From contig JAPUJX010000616.1 in NCBI GenBank assembly GCA_027295975.1, forward strand, positions 1 through 7,079: a DNA stretch of 7,079 bases, in the 5' to 3' direction. The position numbers and the translations under genes were made by a program. The notes under the pieces are model-generated. The model was not told the DNA's origin and ran no database searches. It was given only the letters and a program-made list of their open reading frames with translations. Each line of letters begins with the position of its first letter. Within the stretch, counting starts at the first letter, position 1. The stretch is from Gammaproteobacteria bacterium. Its GTDB lineage: Bacteria; Pseudomonadota; Gammaproteobacteria; Pseudomonadales; Azotimanducaceae. Shown in pieces: positions 5,845 through 7,079 of this stretch.

Positions 5845-6690
5845 TTATCCCACGACAACGGTATGGCGAAGTACCCCGATGGGCGTCACCTCAACCTCGA
5901 TGACATCCCCCTCATCCATGAAAATGGGCGGCTTGCGTGCGGCACCCACGCCTCCGGGCGTCCCCGTAACAATGACGTCGCCCGATTCGAGTTCGGTAAA
6001 AGTGGAGCAGTAGGCGATCAGGTCGGCAAACCCGTGCACCATCTGTGCCGCCCTGGCGTTCTGCATCACCTCACCGTTCAACCGGGTGGTGATCTCCAAC
6101 TCGTTCAGGTCACCGATTTCATCGGCGGTCATCATCCACGGGCCAAATCCACCGGTGCCGGCAAAGTTTTTGCCGGGGGTGAACTGTGAGGTCTGACGTT
6201 GATATTCCCGCACGCTGCCATCGTTGTAGATCCCGAAACCGGCTACGTGTTCCAGCGCTCGTGCCTTGGTGATACGCCGTCCCGGCTTGCCGATGATCAG
6301 CGCAATTTCCCCTTCGAAGTCGAGCGTCTGCGACTCCATGGGGCGTACCATAGGTTCCTCGTGACCCATCTGCGCATTTGCAAAACGTACAAAAATAGTC
6401 GGATACCCTTCTCCACCCCGGCCGGTTTCCTCCTGATGGGCTTTGTAATTGAGCCCGGCGCAGAGAATCTTGTCGGGGTTCGTGATGGTCGGCAGATAAC
6501 TGATGTCAGCGAGTGCGAGATCCGCCTCGTCCCCCGACTCCGCCGCCAACGTCGCCAGTGCATCCGCGGCGATGGCCGCCTTCAGATCCCCATGAGCGCT
6601 TCGGGCACCCGCGTCCACGACGCCAATGCCGTCTCCCGTGACGAATCCAAAGGTATCCCTTCCATCCCGCTTAAACGATAACCAACGCAA
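5845..6690 (-). CDS. Fumarylacetoacetate hydrolase (FAA) family protein
   Basis: A 281-residue enzyme of the FAH/FAHD1 family, which cleaves or decarboxylates diketo and acylpyruvate-type acids using Mg2+ or Mn2+, often late in aromatic catabolism. Seen: short N-terminal domain (1-65); ILCAGLNYKAHQEE at 75-88 with the conserved His85; DFEGEIALIIGK at 124-135 with metal ligands Glu126 and Glu128; YNDGSVREYQ at 155-164 with Asp157; TPGKNFAGTGGFGPW at 171-185 with Lys174; and the closing ESGDVIVTGTPGGVG at 235-249. All expected active-site residues are present, so the enzyme looks intact. Start choice: TTG at 6690 gives the standard opening LRWLSF (read as Met) and lies 7 bases after AGGGGA; no upstream ATG in frame is seen. 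It follows the alcohol dehydrogenase by 21 bases and precedes the broken molybdenum hydroxylase by 9. Exact substrate unknown. Confidence 0.94.
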   Translation of the reverse strand: MRWLSFKRDGRDTFGFVTGDGIGVVDAGARSAHGDLKAAIAADALATLAAESGDEADLALADISYLPTITNPDKILCAGLNYKAHQEETGRGGEGYPTIFVRFANAQMGHEEPMVRPMESQTLDFEGEIALIIGKPGRRITKARALEHVAGFGIYNDGSVREYQRQTSQFTPGKNFAGTGGFGPWMMTADEIGDLNELEITTRLNGEVMQNARAAQMVHGFADLIAYCSTFTELESGDVIVTGTPGGVGAARKPPIFMDEGDVIEVEVTPIGVLRHTVVVG

Positions 6691-6697
6691 CTTCTTG

Positions 6698-6703
6698 TCC
6701 CCT
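6698..6703 (-). promoter_or_regulatory. Ribosome binding site supporting the TTG start of the FAA hydrolase
   Basis: AGGGGA on the minus strand, 7 bases ahead of the TTG at 6690. It supports a non-ATG start, together with conservation of the N-terminal residues that follow. Confidence 0.6.
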
Positions 6704-6711
6704 GTCCAGTG

Positions 6712-7079
6712 TTAGTCGAACATAATGACGTTCCGGGCAACTTCTCCGGTTTCCAGCGCCGACATCGCCTCGTTGACGTCGCCGAGTTTGATGTGGCCAG
6801 AAACCATGTCGTCCAGGTGCAGCTTGCCTTGCAAATACAGCTCCACGAACCTGGGCATGTCTACCCGGAAACGATTCGATCCCATGAACGATCCCTGGAT
6901 TTTTTTCTCCATCAGGAAATCCGGACCGTGCAGCGACACCATGTCTCCGGGTGGAATCATCCCGATTATGGTGGCCATGCCGCCGTTGCGCAGCATCTGG
7001 AACGATTGCTCCGCAGTCACCTTCAGGCCAATCGCCTCGAACGAGTAGTGTACGCCGCCGTCGGTGAGTTCCTTGACCT
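6712..7079 (-). CDS. Zinc-type alcohol dehydrogenase (MDR superfamily), C-terminal 121 residues
   Basis: C-terminal part of a medium-chain NAD(P)-dependent alcohol dehydrogenase; the rest lies beyond the right edge. Reading continues open to base 7079 and gives VKELTDGGVHYSFEAIGLK before the internal GTG at 7020, so that GTG is not the start. Seen: GGVHYSFEAIG corresponds to the Rossmann-fold strand that in relatives reads like GADYAFEAIG; NGGMATIIGMIPPGDMVS is the next strand and turn; EKKIQGSFMGSNRFRVDMPR is the loop typical of class III-like and mycothiol-linked alcohol dehydrogenases; SGHIKLGDVNEAMSALETGE and the final strand ARNVIMFD close the fold. Catalytic zinc ligands and the cofactor-binding GxGxxG are outside the window. 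The TAA at 6714-6712 is 21 bases before the FAA hydrolase start, consistent with one operon. Substrate unknown. Confidence 0.93.
   Translation of the reverse strand, partial: VKELTDGGVHYSFEAIGLKVTAEQSFQMLRNGGMATIIGMIPPGDMVSLHGPDFLMEKKIQGSFMGSNRFRVDMPRFVELYLQGKLHLDDMVSGHIKLGDVNEAMSALETGEVARNVIMFD

Noticed and set aside
5614..6189. Open frame of 191 codons on the plus strand over the FAA hydrolase and CoxL remnant
   Set aside because: It spans two minus-strand genes with clear motifs, shows no recognisable domain and has no ribosome site.
6712..7020. A free-standing 102-residue protein starting at GTG 7020
   Set aside because: The same frame stays open to the window edge with sequence typical of alcohol dehydrogenase, so this is the end of a larger gene.

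Overview
The window is a compact stretch of bacterial chromosome with about 57% G+C (estimated by eye), nearly all coding. It carries eight recognisable protein genes or gene ends plus one badly broken gene. No RNA genes, insertion sequences, CRISPR arrays or phage genes were seen, and no gap without a gene is longer than about 140 bases. The gene families (acyl-CoA dehydrogenase, ACMSD-type amidohydrolase, acetolactate-synthase-like ThDP enzyme, luciferase-like monooxygenase, FAA hydrolase, CoxL-type molybdenum hydroxylase, MDR alcohol dehydrogenase, DUF2061) and the purine-rich Shine-Dalgarno sites suit a Gram-negative proteobacterium with a rich catabolic repertoire, such as an environmental gammaproteobacterium. 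That assignment is an inference from gene content only.

Layout. (A) Positions 3638 to 1, minus strand, form a four-gene operon: amidohydrolase, ThDP-dependent enzyme, a 107-residue protein with a GIY-YIG-like signature, and an acyl-CoA dehydrogenase that runs off the left edge. The first two junctions are ATGA stop/start overlaps and the third leaves only 3 bases, so the four are very likely co-transcribed and translationally coupled. A TTGACA-18-GATAGT promoter for this operon sits at 3672-3701. (B) Positions 3779 to 5290, plus strand, hold a small DUF2061 membrane protein and a luciferase-like flavin monooxygenase, divergent from operon A across a 140-base intergenic region. (C) Positions 7079 to 5301, minus strand, hold the C-terminal end of a zinc-type alcohol dehydrogenase, an FAA-hydrolase-family protein started by TTG, and the remnant of a molybdenum hydroxylase large subunit. 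This operon converges on B with only 10 bases between the two stop codons.

How the genes may work together. The set looks like part of a degradation route for a hydrophobic, possibly aromatic or terpenoid, compound: oxygenation (flavin monooxygenase), alcohol oxidation, hydroxylation of an aldehyde or ring (now broken), C-C bond hydrolysis (FAA hydrolase), decarboxylation or hydrolysis (amidohydrolase, ThDP enzyme) and acyl-CoA oxidation. The substrate cannot be read from the sequence.

The two most notable points are the CoxL-type gene, which keeps its N-terminus, one internal block and its C-terminus but has lost roughly three quarters of its usual length through two deletions, one of which breaks the frame, and the small GIY-YIG-like gene locked by overlapping codons into a metabolic operon. 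I did not find a convincing wholly new system such as a defence island or retroelement.
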